DNA from: F23-D06 sp947165685
Lineage (GTDB): Bacteria; Bacteroidota; Bacteroidia; Bacteroidales; WCHB1-69
Reading direction: 5' to 3'
Assembly: GCA_947165685.1 (NCBI GenBank)
Contig: CAMVBK010000005.1
Location: 1 to 64,000, forward strand
Length of the DNA stretch: 64,000 nt
Shown here: in pieces, positions 8,069-19,100 of the stretch
Position numbering within the stretch: the stretch's first letter is position 1
Layout: every line of letters starts with the position of its first letter
Notes under the pieces: model-generated
The model's database searches: none
What the model saw: the letters and a program-made list of their open reading frames with translations, nothing else
Told to the model about the DNA's origin: nothing
Translations under genes and position numbers: made by a program

Positions 8069-9544
8069 ATGGCAAAAAATTTTTGTTCAAGAGCAGAGAA
8101 TTATTCGCAGTGGTATAACGACATTGTGAAGAAAGCGGACCTGGCGGAGAACTCCTCCGTGCGCGGTTGTATGGTGATCAAGCCCTACGGATATGCGATT
8201 TGGGAGAAAATGCAGCGTCAGCTGGACCAAATGTTCAAAGATACAGGGCATTCCAATGCCTATTTCCCGATTTTTATTCCGAAGTCTTTCTTCAGCCGCG
8301 AGGCCAGTCATGTGGAGGGCTTCGCTAAGGAGTGTGCGGTGGTGACCCATTACCGCCTGAAGAATGATCCCAACGGTGGCGGCGTGGTCGTGGATCCCGA
8401 CGCCAAGTTGGAGGAGGAGCTCATCGTTCGTCCCACTTCCGAGACCATCATTTGGGACACTTACAAGAATTGGATTCAATCGTACCGCGACCTGCCGATT
8501 CTCTGCAACCAGTGGGCCAATGTGGTCCGTTGGGAGATGCGCACCCGTCTCTTCCTCCGCACGGCCGAATTCCTTTGGCAGGAGGGACATACCGCCCACG
8601 CCACTCGCGAGGAGGCACTCGAAGAGACCGACAAGATGATTCATGTGTATGCCGATTTTGCGGAAAAGCACATGGCCATCCCTGTCGTCATGGGTGTAAA
8701 ATCCCCGAACGAGCGTTTCGGCGGTGCCCTCGACACCTACTGCATCGAGGCACTCATGCAGGATGGCAAGGCTCTTCAGGCCGGCACCTCCCATTTCCTC
8801 GGCCAGAACTTCGCCAAGGCTTTCGACGTGAAGTTCCTCAATCAGAAAAACGAGCAAGAATACGTTTGGGCCACCTCCTGGGGCGTCTCCACTCGTCTCA
8901 TCGGAGCCCTCATCATGACCCACTCTGATGACAACGGCCTTGTGCTGCCGCCTGTCCTGGCCCCTATCCAAGTGGTGATTGTTCCGATTTATAAGACGGA
9001 TGAACAACGTCAACAGATTGCAGATAAGGTGGATACGCTTGTTCAGAAGCTGAAGGCTCTCGGTATCGCCGTGAAATTCGACAACGATGACACCAAGCGT
9101 TCAGGCTGGAAGTTCAACGAGTATGAACTGAAAGGCGTGCCCGTGCGCGTGGCCATCGGACCCAAGGATATGGAGAACAACGAAGCCGAAGTGGCTCGTC
9201 GCGACACGATGGAGAAATACAATGTCTCCTTCGACACGCTGGTGGAACACATCCAACAACTTTTGGAGGAAATTCAACAGAATTTGTACAATAAAGCCCT
9301 TAAGTTCCGTGAAGAACATACTTATAAGGCTGACACTTGGGACGAATTCATCGATTTGCTCGACAACAAGCCCGGTTTTGTGTATGCGCACTGGGACGGT
9401 ACGCCGGAGACCGAGGAGAAAATCAAGGATCTGTGCAAGGCGACCATCCGCTGCATCCCGTTCAACAATCCGCAAGAGGAAGGAAAGTGCATCCTCACGG
9501 GCAAACCTTCGCACCAGAGGGTTCTGTTCGCAAGGGCGTACTGA
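8069..9544 (+). CDS. proS: Prolyl-tRNA synthetase, archaeal/eukaryal type
   Basis: 491 residues, class II aminoacyl-tRNA synthetase charging tRNA-Pro with proline in the cytosol. Motif 2 is visible in VVRWEMRTRLFLRTAEFLWQE, preceded by RPTSETIIW. The anticodon-binding part follows (PIQVVIVPIY...). The short length, absence of the bacterial editing insertion and the terminal tyrosine (ARAY) identify the archaeal/eukaryal type found in Bacteroidota and some other bacteria. The gene is single. A tRNA-Pro(CGG) gene occurs in the same window at 26605-26677 but is not linked functionally beyond being a substrate. Confidence 0.95.
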   Translation: MAKNFCSRAENYSQWYNDIVKKADLAENSSVRGCMVIKPYGYAIWEKMQRQLDQMFKDTGHSNAYFPIFIPKSFFSREASHVEGFAKECAVVTHYRLKNDPNGGGVVVDPDAKLEEELIVRPTSETIIWDTYKNWIQSYRDLPILCNQWANVVRWEMRTRLFLRTAEFLWQEGHTAHATREEALEETDKMIHVYADFAEKHMAIPVVMGVKSPNERFGGALDTYCIEALMQDGKALQAGTSHFLGQNFAKAFDVKFLNQKNEQEYVWATSWGVSTRLIGALIMTHSDDNGLVLPPVLAPIQVVIVPIYKTDEQRQQIADKVDTLVQKLKALGIAVKFDNDDTKRSGWKFNEYELKGVPVRVAIGPKDMENNEAEVARRDTMEKYNVSFDTLVEHIQQLLEEIQQNLYNKALKFREEHTYKADTWDEFIDLLDNKPGFVYAHWDGTPETEEKIKDLCKATIRCIPFNNPQEEGKCILTGKPSHQRVLFARAY

Positions 9545-9757
9545 TAATTTATGACTATGACAGTAACTAATAACTATAACTAATAACTATAACAAGTGAC
9601 TACTATAACTATAACTAATAACTATGACAATAACTAATAACTATAATGTAAGTGACAACAGAAAATAGTCATAGTCAATGGTCATAGTCATAGTCAATGG
9701 TCATAGTCATAGTCATAGTCAATGGTCATAGTCAATAGCTAACAACCAATAACCAAA
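9545..9757. repeat. Two-block tandem array (ACTATAACTAATA, then ATAGTCATAGTCA)
   Basis: The whole 213-bp gap between proS and mazG consists of two arrays. The first (9550-9650) is built from variants of ACTATAACTAATA; the second (9665-9740) from ATAGTCA and ATGGTCA units. The two words are roughly reverse-complementary (CTATAACTA versus TAGTCATAG), so the blocks can pair as an imperfect long hairpin. No promoter or terminator is recognisable. Confidence 0.85.
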
Positions 9758-10555
9758 ATGGAAAAACCAGACAAATACGCAGACGCGCTTGCGGGGTTCC
9801 GGCATCTGTTGGAAATCATGGATGAGTTGCGCGAAAAGTGCCCGTGGGACCGGGAGCAGACGTTCGATTCGTTGCGGAATCTTACGGTCGAGGAGACGTT
9901 TGAACTCGCTGACGCCATCATGGACAAGGACTATCCGGATATGTGCAAGGAGCTCGGCGACCTGATGCTGCACATTGTGTTTTACTCGAAAATCGCGTCC
10001 GAACAGAAACTATTTGAGATAAAGGATGTTCTTAACCAACTGTGCAACAAACTGATACGGCGTCATCCGCATATTTATGGCGACGTGAAAGCCGATTCTG
10101 CCAACGCAGTGCATGAGAACTGGGAGAAAATTAAGCTGCAGACCGAAGGGAACCGCTCCGTGCTGGGCGGCATCCCTTCCGGAATGCCGGCACTCACCAA
10201 AGCCTATCGCATTCAGGACAAGGTGAGCGGAGTCGGTTTCGACTGGGACAACAAGGAGGATGTATGGGGAAAGGTTCAGGAAGAACTCGGCGAACTCCAG
10301 GAGGAGGTCTGCCACGACCGCCACGAACGGGTGGAGGAGGAGTTCGGCGACGTGCTCTTCTCCCTCATCAATTATGCCCGTTTCCTCAATATCCATCCCG
10401 AAGATGCCCTCGAAAAGACTAACCGTAAGTTCATGAAACGCTTCCAGTTACTCGAAAAGTTGGTCAAAGAAGATGGCCGCAATCTTACGGAGATGTCCTT
10501 GCAGGAGATGGATGTCTATTGGGAAAAGGCAAAAAAACTGAATCTTGAATCTTGA
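9758..10555 (+). CDS. mazG: Nucleoside triphosphate pyrophosphohydrolase MazG
   Basis: 265 residues; hydrolyses nucleoside triphosphates to monophosphates and pyrophosphate, cleaning the nucleotide pool. The N-terminal domain shows CPWDREQTFDSL and the metal-binding set EETFELADAI...KELGDLMLH; a second domain repeats the pattern (ELGELQEEV...EEFGDVLFSLINYAR). Length and two-domain layout match full-size MazG. The start is set by the ATG directly after the tandem array. The 3' end merges into the next repeat, whose word (AATCTTG) also encodes the last residues. Confidence 0.93.
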   Translation: MEKPDKYADALAGFRHLLEIMDELREKCPWDREQTFDSLRNLTVEETFELADAIMDKDYPDMCKELGDLMLHIVFYSKIASEQKLFEIKDVLNQLCNKLIRRHPHIYGDVKADSANAVHENWEKIKLQTEGNRSVLGGIPSGMPALTKAYRIQDKVSGVGFDWDNKEDVWGKVQEELGELQEEVCHDRHERVEEEFGDVLFSLINYARFLNIHPEDALEKTNRKFMKRFQLLEKLVKEDGRNLTEMSLQEMDVYWEKAKKLNLES

Positions 10556-10614
10556 ATCTTGAAATCTAAAACCTGAAATCTGAAACTTGAAACTTGAAAC
10601 TTGAAACTTCTTAG
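10541..10614. repeat. Tandem array of the words GAATCTT and GAAACTT
   Basis: Begins within the last codons of mazG (NLES) and continues as GAATCTT, GAAATCT and GAAACTT units up to 30 bp before the next gene. This shows that the array overlaps coding sequence. Confidence 0.85.
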
Positions 10615-10644
10615 TCCCGATGTAAATTGCAAAAACATTCTGCT

Positions 10645-12585
10645 ATGTGTAATAAATTAAATATAGTATATATTATATTAATGTGTGTTTTCGTAGGTTT
10701 TAAGCCTTTTGGAACGGTGGCACAGAAGCCGTCGAAAGCGGCCGCTTTGTGTGAGAAGGCCAAGCAGTGTATGCAGGCAAACGATTTTGCCAAAGCCATG
10801 ACCTACCTGAACCAGGCGCAGCAGAAAGACCCCAACTATTCGGATATTTATATCATGAAGGGGGACATCTATAATTTCAACCTGCGTTCCGACTCGGCGA
10901 TGCGTTGTTATCAGCGAGCCATCGAACTTATCGGCGAACCCGATCCGATGCTGTACTACATCGCAGGGAATGAGGGCGCCAAGTGCGGTGCATACGAGTA
11001 TGCGCTCAACACGTTGCAGCTGTTTCTGCAGAAAGGGCTCCAGTATTCTGACGTGCATCCGGATGCCCAGAAGACCATAGCCAATTGCAAGTTTGCGATT
11101 GAGGAGATGAAAAATCCGAAACGGTTTGAGCTTCAGAATCTTGGGTCGAACATCAATTCCGATTGGGACGAATATCTGGCGGCCATCACGGCCGATGACG
11201 GCGAGATTGTTTTCACGGTGAAACGTCCGCGCGACCAGCAGACGGTGTGCGCGTTCTGTTTGAACGAGGAAGATTTGTATGCGAGTCGTAAAGATGCTGG
11301 CGGGGAGTGGCTCTCGCGTGAAGCTTTGGGAAGCCCTGTGAAATCGGGCTACAACGAAGGGGCGCAGTGCCTCTCGCCCGATGGCAAGTACCTGCTCTAC
11401 ACGATGTGCGATGCCGACTTCGGCATGGGCAGTTGCGATCTCTATTGGGCGAAACGCATCGGGGATCGTTGGTCGCGGCCCCGGAATTTCGGTGCTCCGG
11501 TGAACACGAATGCGTGGGAGAGTCAGCCCACGATGGCCGCCGATGGCATGACGGTCTATTTCGCCTCATCGCGTTCGGGCGGTTTCGGCGGAATGGACAT
11601 CTGGAAAACTACGATGACGGCCGAGGGCGAGTTTTCCATTCCGGAAAACCTCGGTCCCGCCATCAACACGCCTGGCGACGATGCGGCACCATTCATCCAC
11701 AGTGACGGGCGCACGCTCTACTTCGCTTCCAACGGACGGGTCGGCATGGGCGGCTACGACCTCTACTATGCGACACTGCAGCCTGATGGGTCATGGAGTG
11801 AACCGCGCAACATGGGCTATCCCATCAATTCGCCTGCCGACGAAATCAACATTTTCATCAATGCGTCAGGAACGATGGCCTACATCTCCTCCGACAAGGA
11901 CGGCGGCTATGGCGGTTTGGATCTCTACAGCTTTGTTTTGGACGATGCCCTCCGCCCGAACCCTGTCACGTACATCAAAGGCTATGTGCGTGATGCTTTC
12001 ACGGGCGATCCTTTGGCGGCCCGTCTCGAAATGGTTGATTTGAACACCAAGCAGCTGCTCGCCTCGACCACTTCTGACGCGCAGACCGGCAGCTACCTCG
12101 CCTGTGTGCATACGGGCAGCAATGTACTGCTCAATGTTTCCCATCCCGACTATCCGTTCTACTCCGAAAACTTCCAGGTGGAGAAATCCTACGACGAACT
12201 CTCTCCCTACATGAAGGACATTTTGCTGCAACCTACGGATGTGGGCACGGTGGTGACGCTGAAAAATGTCTTTTTCGATTTTGATCGCACGGAGCTGAAA
12301 CCCGAATCATTTGTGGAGTTGGACAAGTTGGTGGAGTACTTGCGAAAGAATGCCGGGCTGCGGATCGAGATTGGCGGACACACTGACGACCAGGGTACCG
12401 ATGAGTACAACGACCGTTTGTCTGAAAACCGTGCCAAGTCGGTGTATGACTATCTTGTGGGCAAGGGTATTCCGGCCGACCGACTGCAGTACAAGGGATA
12501 TGGCAAGCGGATGCCGGTGGCCGGGAACGACACCGAGGAGGGGCGTGCGGCGAACCGCAGGACGGAGTTTAAGATTATTCGATAG
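10645..12585 (+). CDS. PorE-type OmpA-family protein (TPR, PD40 propeller, CRD, OmpA)
   Basis: 646 residues from the ATG at 10645; a TTG six codons upstream is possible but has no ribosome site and would spoil the signal peptide. Domain order: signal (NIVYIILMCVFVGF), TPR repeats (about 25-125), a PD40/WD40-like propeller with repeated 'LSPDGKYLLYTMCD', 'MTVYFASSRSGGFGGMDI' and 'RTLYFASNGRVGMGGYDLYYA' units (about 145-430), a carboxypeptidase-regulatory-like fold (YIKGYVRDAFTGDPL), and an OmpA peptidoglycan-binding domain (FFDFDRTEL...GHTDDQGT...NRRTEFKI). This order is that of PorE, which anchors the T9SS to peptidoglycan in Porphyromonas. Bacteroidota carry several paralogues, so PorE itself is not certain. 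No lipobox is obvious, unlike PorE. Confidence 0.8.
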   Translation: MCNKLNIVYIILMCVFVGFKPFGTVAQKPSKAAALCEKAKQCMQANDFAKAMTYLNQAQQKDPNYSDIYIMKGDIYNFNLRSDSAMRCYQRAIELIGEPDPMLYYIAGNEGAKCGAYEYALNTLQLFLQKGLQYSDVHPDAQKTIANCKFAIEEMKNPKRFELQNLGSNINSDWDEYLAAITADDGEIVFTVKRPRDQQTVCAFCLNEEDLYASRKDAGGEWLSREALGSPVKSGYNEGAQCLSPDGKYLLYTMCDADFGMGSCDLYWAKRIGDRWSRPRNFGAPVNTNAWESQPTMAADGMTVYFASSRSGGFGGMDIWKTTMTAEGEFSIPENLGPAINTPGDDAAPFIHSDGRTLYFASNGRVGMGGYDLYYATLQPDGSWSEPRNMGYPINSPADEINIFINASGTMAYISSDKDGGYGGLDLYSFVLDDALRPNPVTYIKGYVRDAFTGDPLAARLEMVDLNTKQLLASTTSDAQTGSYLACVHTGSNVLLNVSHPDYPFYSENFQVEKSYDELSPYMKDILLQPTDVGTVVTLKNVFFDFDRTELKPESFVELDKLVEYLRKNAGLRIEIGGHTDDQGTDEYNDRLSENRAKSVYDYLVGKGIPADRLQYKGYGKRMPVAGNDTEEGRAANRRTEFKIIR

Positions 12586-12632
12586 TTTAGTAGTTTAGTA
12601 GTTTAGTAGGTTAGTAAGATTAGTAAGATTAG
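12583..12632. repeat. Tandem array of TTTAGTAG / TTAGTAAGA words
   Basis: Starts at the stop codon of the OmpA-family gene and runs for about 50 bp as TTTAGTAG units, then two GATTAGTAA units. Confidence 0.85.
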
Positions 12633-13008
12633 AGGTTAATTTGGTGAAAATGAATGAGATATAGGATAACGCGCTGACAATGGTGTGTATCGTACGCTAA
12701 ATCAAATCGCGCTGGAATTTTTGATTCTCGGCGCGATATTGTTTGTCGGGGCGAGGTAGGCAGGGCGGGGTGTCGTATGGAGTGTAACCAAAGGGGATTG
12801 ATGGTCGTATAAAAGTGTAGGAATCGTAATAGGCGGCGAAGGCTGTGGAAGGGCGAAGTGGGGGGCCGTTTATGGGGTGTATAGAAGTGTTGATAAATAT
12901 TGATAACGTGTGTTTTTATTGTAAAACATTGATTACAAGAGATATAGACAATAAATCAAAAAAAATCGAAAAAAATAAGATAGAAGGATAAACAATGAAA
13001 AAAAAATG
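12633..13008. other. Long intergenic leader region before the giant adhesin gene
   Basis: No coding frame is convincing. A hairpin can form from ATCGCGC (12706-12712) and GCGCGAT (12731-12737), but it has no T-run. The last 100 bp are extremely A-rich. With the -7 element at 13009-13016 this may include upstream activating sequence for a strongly expressed gene; I see no defined operator. Confidence 0.4.
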
Positions 13009-13016
13009 TATTTTTG
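13009..13016 (+). promoter_or_regulatory. -7 element (TATTTTTG) of the giant adhesin gene
   Basis: TATTTTTG after an A-tract, giving an AT-rich untranslated leader of about 105 nt before the ATG at 13130. Confidence 0.55.
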
Positions 13017-13129
13017 CAGGTTAAAAATTATGTATAATGTAAAGTAATGTATAGTGTTGACATAAAGGCTAAAAACGAATCGAGTAGAGAAAAATAAATA
13101 ATATAAATTACAAATTAAACAAAAACAGT

Positions 13130-16100
13130 ATGAAAAAACTATTATCAATTTGCTTTCTAAGCATTCTGCTGGGGCTTCTGAGCTTCAGCACGCGGGCGCA
13201 AGTCGGTGGTAGCAGTAGCTGTGCAAGCGGGTTCTGGATCGAGAACCTGCAGCCGGACACCATTTCGGGCATAGTGAACCTTCCTGCTGACATGCCGAAC
13301 ACGGGCAAATTACCGTTGAGTCATACCCTGGGTAGCGCTTACTACAGCGCCAACTCCGGTGCGTACCTCGGTAACGCCCATCCGCAGGTGACGGAGCTGT
13401 ATGAGTTGCATTTCTGCAATCTGTGCGGCCTGGATCCCAAAACCAAGCTGTCCATTGACTGGCTGCTCTATCGTGACGGCCAATTGGTCAATGACAACCT
13501 GTCCGACTATGTTGATCTCGGCATCTATACGCTGTATAGCAAGCTGAACCAATATGGTCAGTGTCAGTCGATTGCCTGGTTGGGTGGTACTGTGTCGAAC
13601 GGATTCGGCTATTGCGACCAGGTTTCGGGCAACAACACCCTGTACGATTCCATTCACGGTTTGAATGGTCCCTGCAACGACCCGACCAACTACCCGGGTG
13701 CCATGCAGGTGGAGCAGGGAACTCCCATGGCAGTGCTGACCCAGCTCGGCGATATTGTACCGGCTGGCGGCCTTGTAGGCTTGTATAGTGAGCGTTTTGA
13801 CTACTTCTATCTGGATTTCTTCCAGCAGACTCGGACGATTGTCCAAATCAAATGGAAACAAGTTGGTAACTACAAACTCGTCATGCGCGTTCGCGAACGC
13901 AAGGGCGGTACTCCTTGGAACAACGCTACTTGGAAAGACAACGGCAACGGCGGTCTCTCTGAGACTGACTACATCGGCGGTCACCAGTCCTGCTGCGGCA
14001 GAATCCTCGCCGAAGACTCCATCGCATTCCCCTTCTTGGGTGAATTCTCCAAAGAGGTTTGTGAAAACGAACACTACATCTTCGGTCGTCCCGAGTATGA
14101 CTTCCATGTGACGATGCCCGACACCAACGTGGTGTTCGGCCAATATGTTTTTGACAATACGGATTGCAAATATTTCGAAACCGATAGCATCTACAGATTC
14201 CACTTCTTCGTGCGCAACACGCCTGAGGTGGTTGTCCTGAAAGACAAAGACACGCTCTGCAAATGCTCCTCTTTCGGCCCTGAGCAACTGCTCAGCATGA
14301 TCACGTATGATTCTTTGGATCTGCAATACACTTCCGACCATAAGTTCATGTGGTACTATAACAATGCTTGGCATGATGCCATGCCGAACATCGACACCGT
14401 GGTGGGCACCTATACATACGTTGTCCGCCAGGTGAACACCTACACCAACTTCAACCAGTTCTATTCCAACGACCGTGACACTATCGTCTGCGCCGGCGAG
14501 CCCGTGACGCTGACCGTCACGTTCCTCGAAATGGATCCTCCGGCACTTCCTGAGAATATCGACGTTTGTTTGGAGACCATTGACGAGAACACGGTGTTGA
14601 AGCTTGTCTCTGTTCCGGATGCAAAATGTGCGAATACTACGAAGTGGTATAGCAATGCTCGCTATGTCATTCCTGGCAAACCGGGTTACACTTCTTGGTA
14701 TGATGATTATTTCACCGCACATCTTTACACGAACAGCTATATTGGCAAGACCAACGAGTTGAATGTCAACTTGATTGACTATGTCCCGTCCATCAATAAG
14801 GACACGGTGCTGTATTTCTTCGCCACCTCCTACAATGATGACAGAGACTGTGAGTCGAAGCAGTATAGTTTCCTGACGGTGACCATTCACCAGACTCCCG
14901 AACTGGCTCAGGTCGCTCCCATCCCGAGCGTGATTTGCCCGGGCAGCGAGGCTACCATGAAGGTGAAGATCAACAATAACCCCGACAACACCGATGCCGC
15001 TTATACCTATCATTGGGGCGGTGACGTGACCGAGGTGCTGGTCAACGGTACGCGCGAGACGGTTGCTCCCGACCAGAACAATGTTGTGGGCACCGGCAAC
15101 TCCGGTAACGCTTACTTCCCGTTCTATACGAACGCGAAGTATTCCTTCACCCAACAGATTTTCACCCCGGCCGAGGTTGGCACTGGTGAAATCACCAAGA
15201 TTTCCTTCGATTGGAACTCCACGACTTCTCTGACGAAGAATGTGGTCATCTGCCTTAACACGACGAATCAATCTGCCTTCAACACTTCCACAAGAGCTTG
15301 GTTCTTGGACAACCTGACTCCTGTCTATGAGGGCACGCTTGTTTGCAACGAGAAAGGCTTGGTTGAGATTGAGCTTCAAACGCCGTATCTCTACAATTCT
15401 ACCGAAAACCTCGTGTTGACGGTTGCTGCCGCTTCTGACAATACGATTGCTTACGGCAATAATTTCAAGACTTCTCAATGTTCTGGTAATAAGGGCATGG
15501 CCTATTATGGTAGCACTCAATATACCGATCCTAATAATATTCCGAGCAACAGCTCAAATAGAAGAACAACTGCTAACCGTAGCAATGTCGTTTTCCACGT
15601 TCAGGCTCCTGGTTTCACCACTAACGTCAAGAACCAGACCGCTTACAACCAGACCTCTGCCCTCGACAGCTGTCGTACCGCTTATGAGACGACGGTCTAT
15701 GTGGTGGATGGCAACGGCTGTAAGTCTGAACCCGTTGTGTTCAACTATGTCGCTAACGACACCATCAATCCTACGGTGAACAAGAACACGGTGACGAAGG
15801 AAGTCTTCGCCTGCCATCTTGACAGCGTCAATGCTCCTGTCTATACGACCATCGCCGCTCTTGAGGCTGCCGCCAACATTGAGTTCAATGACAACTGCGA
15901 CAAGGATCTCCTTTACATTGATAATGTGACCACCGTGGTGAGCAGCGTTTCCGACACCACCTGTGTCGAGTCTCTGACCAGAACCTACACGGTGAAGGAT
16001 CACTGCGGTAACGCCGTGACGTTCGCTCACGTTTTCGTGACCCGCGACACCACGAAGCCTACCTTCGTGTTCGCTGAGGGTGAGTTCCCGTTGATTCGCC

Positions 16101-19100
16101 TGTTCCCGGTCGAAGGTGGCAACTGCACCTTCAACTCTCCCGACAGCATGACCTTCGTGAACGCCGTCGCTTCCCATGTTTTCGACAACTGCACCGACAG
16201 CGCTTACCTGATGAGCACGCTCAAGTTCTTCTGGGAGAACACGACCGAGTCCCCGATTAACGGTACTGACATCTTCAGATCGAAAAACCACCTCTCTGTG
16301 GTGGCTCAGATCACCGACAGATGCGGTAATGTCTTCGCACAAGACATCATCTTCCTCGATCGTCCTGAGCATATCGCTATCCAGCCGAATGCTGTCACCA
16401 GCAGCGGCAACCAGTGCTTCGGCGACACCGCCAACCTGCATTTCGATGTCACCTATATCACGGATGACACCATCATGGGACCTTTCGTTCCTTATACCTA
16501 TGAGTGGAGAGAAGTGAACGGCAGAGCTGTCACTTTCACCGCTGTTAACGACACTACGACCCAAATCGTCTTCCCGGGCACCGGCGACTACACCTTCGTG
16601 ATGAGAGTTACCGATCGTAACGGCTGCTACGCCGAGACTGAGCCCGTTGTCATCAACGTGCGTCCTCTGCCGCAGGTGGTCATCAACCACATTGTGGAGA
16701 ACGGCCAGGTTGAGCCTTACTGCCCGACCTACGGCAACCTCACCATCGAGGCTGAGATTGTCAACGCTATCGAAGGCCAGACAGTTGCTGAAAATGCCTA
16801 CACTTGGAGTGGCGAGAGTGTGAACATTGTTCCGACTACGAACCGCACTTGGGTGACCATCGTTCCGGAATGGTGCGACACGCTGTACTATCCTACGGTG
16901 TATGTGGTTGACGATCGTGGATGTGTGGGTTCCGTTACCGACACCATCGAGGTGAAGGCCAATGGCCCGCAATTCATCGATGTTATTCCGGATACCACTG
17001 TTGTGAAGCAAGAGGGTTGTATCTTCCTCATCCCCGACTTCAAGAATCTGATTGACGAATACCTCGTTGCTGACGATTGCTATGAGTTCTTCAGAATTAA
17101 ATACTCCGACGATTACGCCACCGTTGAGCGCACCGACTGGTATTCCCAGAGCCCTGCCGCCGGCACGGAGCTGACGACCGATTCCCAGGTGGTGACCATC
17201 ACCGTGAAGAACCCGTGCGGCAAGGCCAACACGCTCAATGTGAACGTCTTGAAGCCCGCTGAAGTTCTGACTGTCCGTGTTGTTCCTGCTGACACTGCTG
17301 ATTGTCAAACTTTCATCGAAAACAATGGTGTTGATTTCACCAGCGTCGTGGAGAATGCTGTGGGTGATGTTACCTACGAGTGGACACTTGTTGACGGCGA
17401 CGATCTCGACAACAACACTGCCGCTTCCTATCACGCTCAGGGCGCTATGGAGCCCGGTATCTATACCTATCAGGTGGCAGTTGAGGATGCGCTCGGTTGT
17501 ACCGCTACCGCTACCGCTGACCTGACGGTCTATTTCCAGGGTGCCGACCCGATTCTCCGCAAATACCCCAACACGTTGTGTGAGCGTTTCAATGGTGCTT
17601 TGATTGTTGATCAAGCTCCTACGGGCTATGCTTACGAATTGCAGCACAACGATTTCGATTTCTTCCATTTCTTCAAGATTTCCGACAATCCTGACCACCA
17701 GCCCACGGAATGGAACACCATCGCGTTCGATTCCCTGAGACCCGGTTTGTACACCCTCACGGTTTATACGGACCACGATTGCGAGCGTTCTTACCCGGTT
17801 GAGATTCTGAACAACAGCAATGCGCCTATCAATCCTCAGTTCACTACGACTGATGTCACGGTCTGTACCAATGACAACGGTGTCTTGAACATCAATGCAC
17901 AGAATGGTTTCAGATATGAACTCTATCGTTCTACGGAAGAAGGCCTTGGCGAACTGATCGGCACGGCTGCCTCCTACAATAACCTGTCTGTTGGCAACTA
18001 TGTCATCCGTACGATCCAGCTCTCTACGCTCTGCATGAACGACACTGCTTTCACGCTTGCAGATTCCGCTCCGAGACCTGTTCCTACGTTCACGGTTACG
18101 CCGAACAACAACTGTGTCAATGATGCCAATATCTATAATGGTACGATTAACATCACCTCTAATGCTGCTTGGCAATACACGGTCTATACCGCAGAAGACA
18201 CGGTCATCAACAACGCTGTCTTGACCGCTGCCAACAACCCGATCACGGGTGTGAAGGACAATGTGAAATACTATATTGAGGCCTTCAATCCCGCTAACGG
18301 TTGTGCTACGATTACTCCTGTTGTAGCAATGGTTGGCTACAAGGAAGTTGAGACGAAGATTAATCCTACCGCTACTCCGAACTATTTCTGCCTGACCGAC
18401 ACCGCCAATGGTAAGGTGACGTTCACGACGCTGAGCAACTTCATCGACTACAACCTCATGCAAGGCACCGACACCATCGGCAAGAAGGCTGACTACACCT
18501 CCAACGGTTGGGTGAACCTGTATGAAGGTTCTTATAAGATTGAAGCCACGAACAAGTACTATTGTCACGTGACGAAGACGGGTATCAATGTTCAACATAA
18601 GACTATCGATCCTGTTATCGCAGCTACTTCTACGATGAACATGAATTGCGCTTTCGGCAAGGAGAATGGTACGATTACGTTGAAGAACACCAACGCTTCT
18701 ACGATGAATACTACTACTTGGGGCAATGCCAAGATGGCTTCCTACAAGATCGAGTCTGGTGACTACGTGAAGGAGACTGCCACGACGGCTTCTCAGATTA
18801 CGTTCAGCAACCTGCAGAGCGGTACCTACACCTACACGGCCACGACCAACTATGGTTGCGTGAAGACCGACACGATTACAGTGCAGCAATACGAACTCCC
18901 CGCCATGCAGCTTATCTCTACGCCGAACCACATGTGCGCTCCTACGTTTGAGAAGCCCGGTGATGGTACTGTGACGGTGGTTGTCCCGACCACGGAGACG
19001 GTTCCTGGCGCTCACTTCTTCGAATATTACTTCTACAACGCTGAAGATTCTGCGATGACAGTTCCTTATGAACTCCCGCTGACCAACACGAAGTACTGGC

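Noticed and set aside
9545..9757. CRISPR array suspected from regular repeats
   Set aside because: The words are 7-15 bp and directly adjacent, without unique spacers of constant length and without cas genes.
12706..12737. Terminator after the OmpA-family gene (ATCGCGC...GCGCGAT)
   Set aside because: Only 7 bp of stem, an 18-base loop, no T-run, and 120 bp away from the stop codon.
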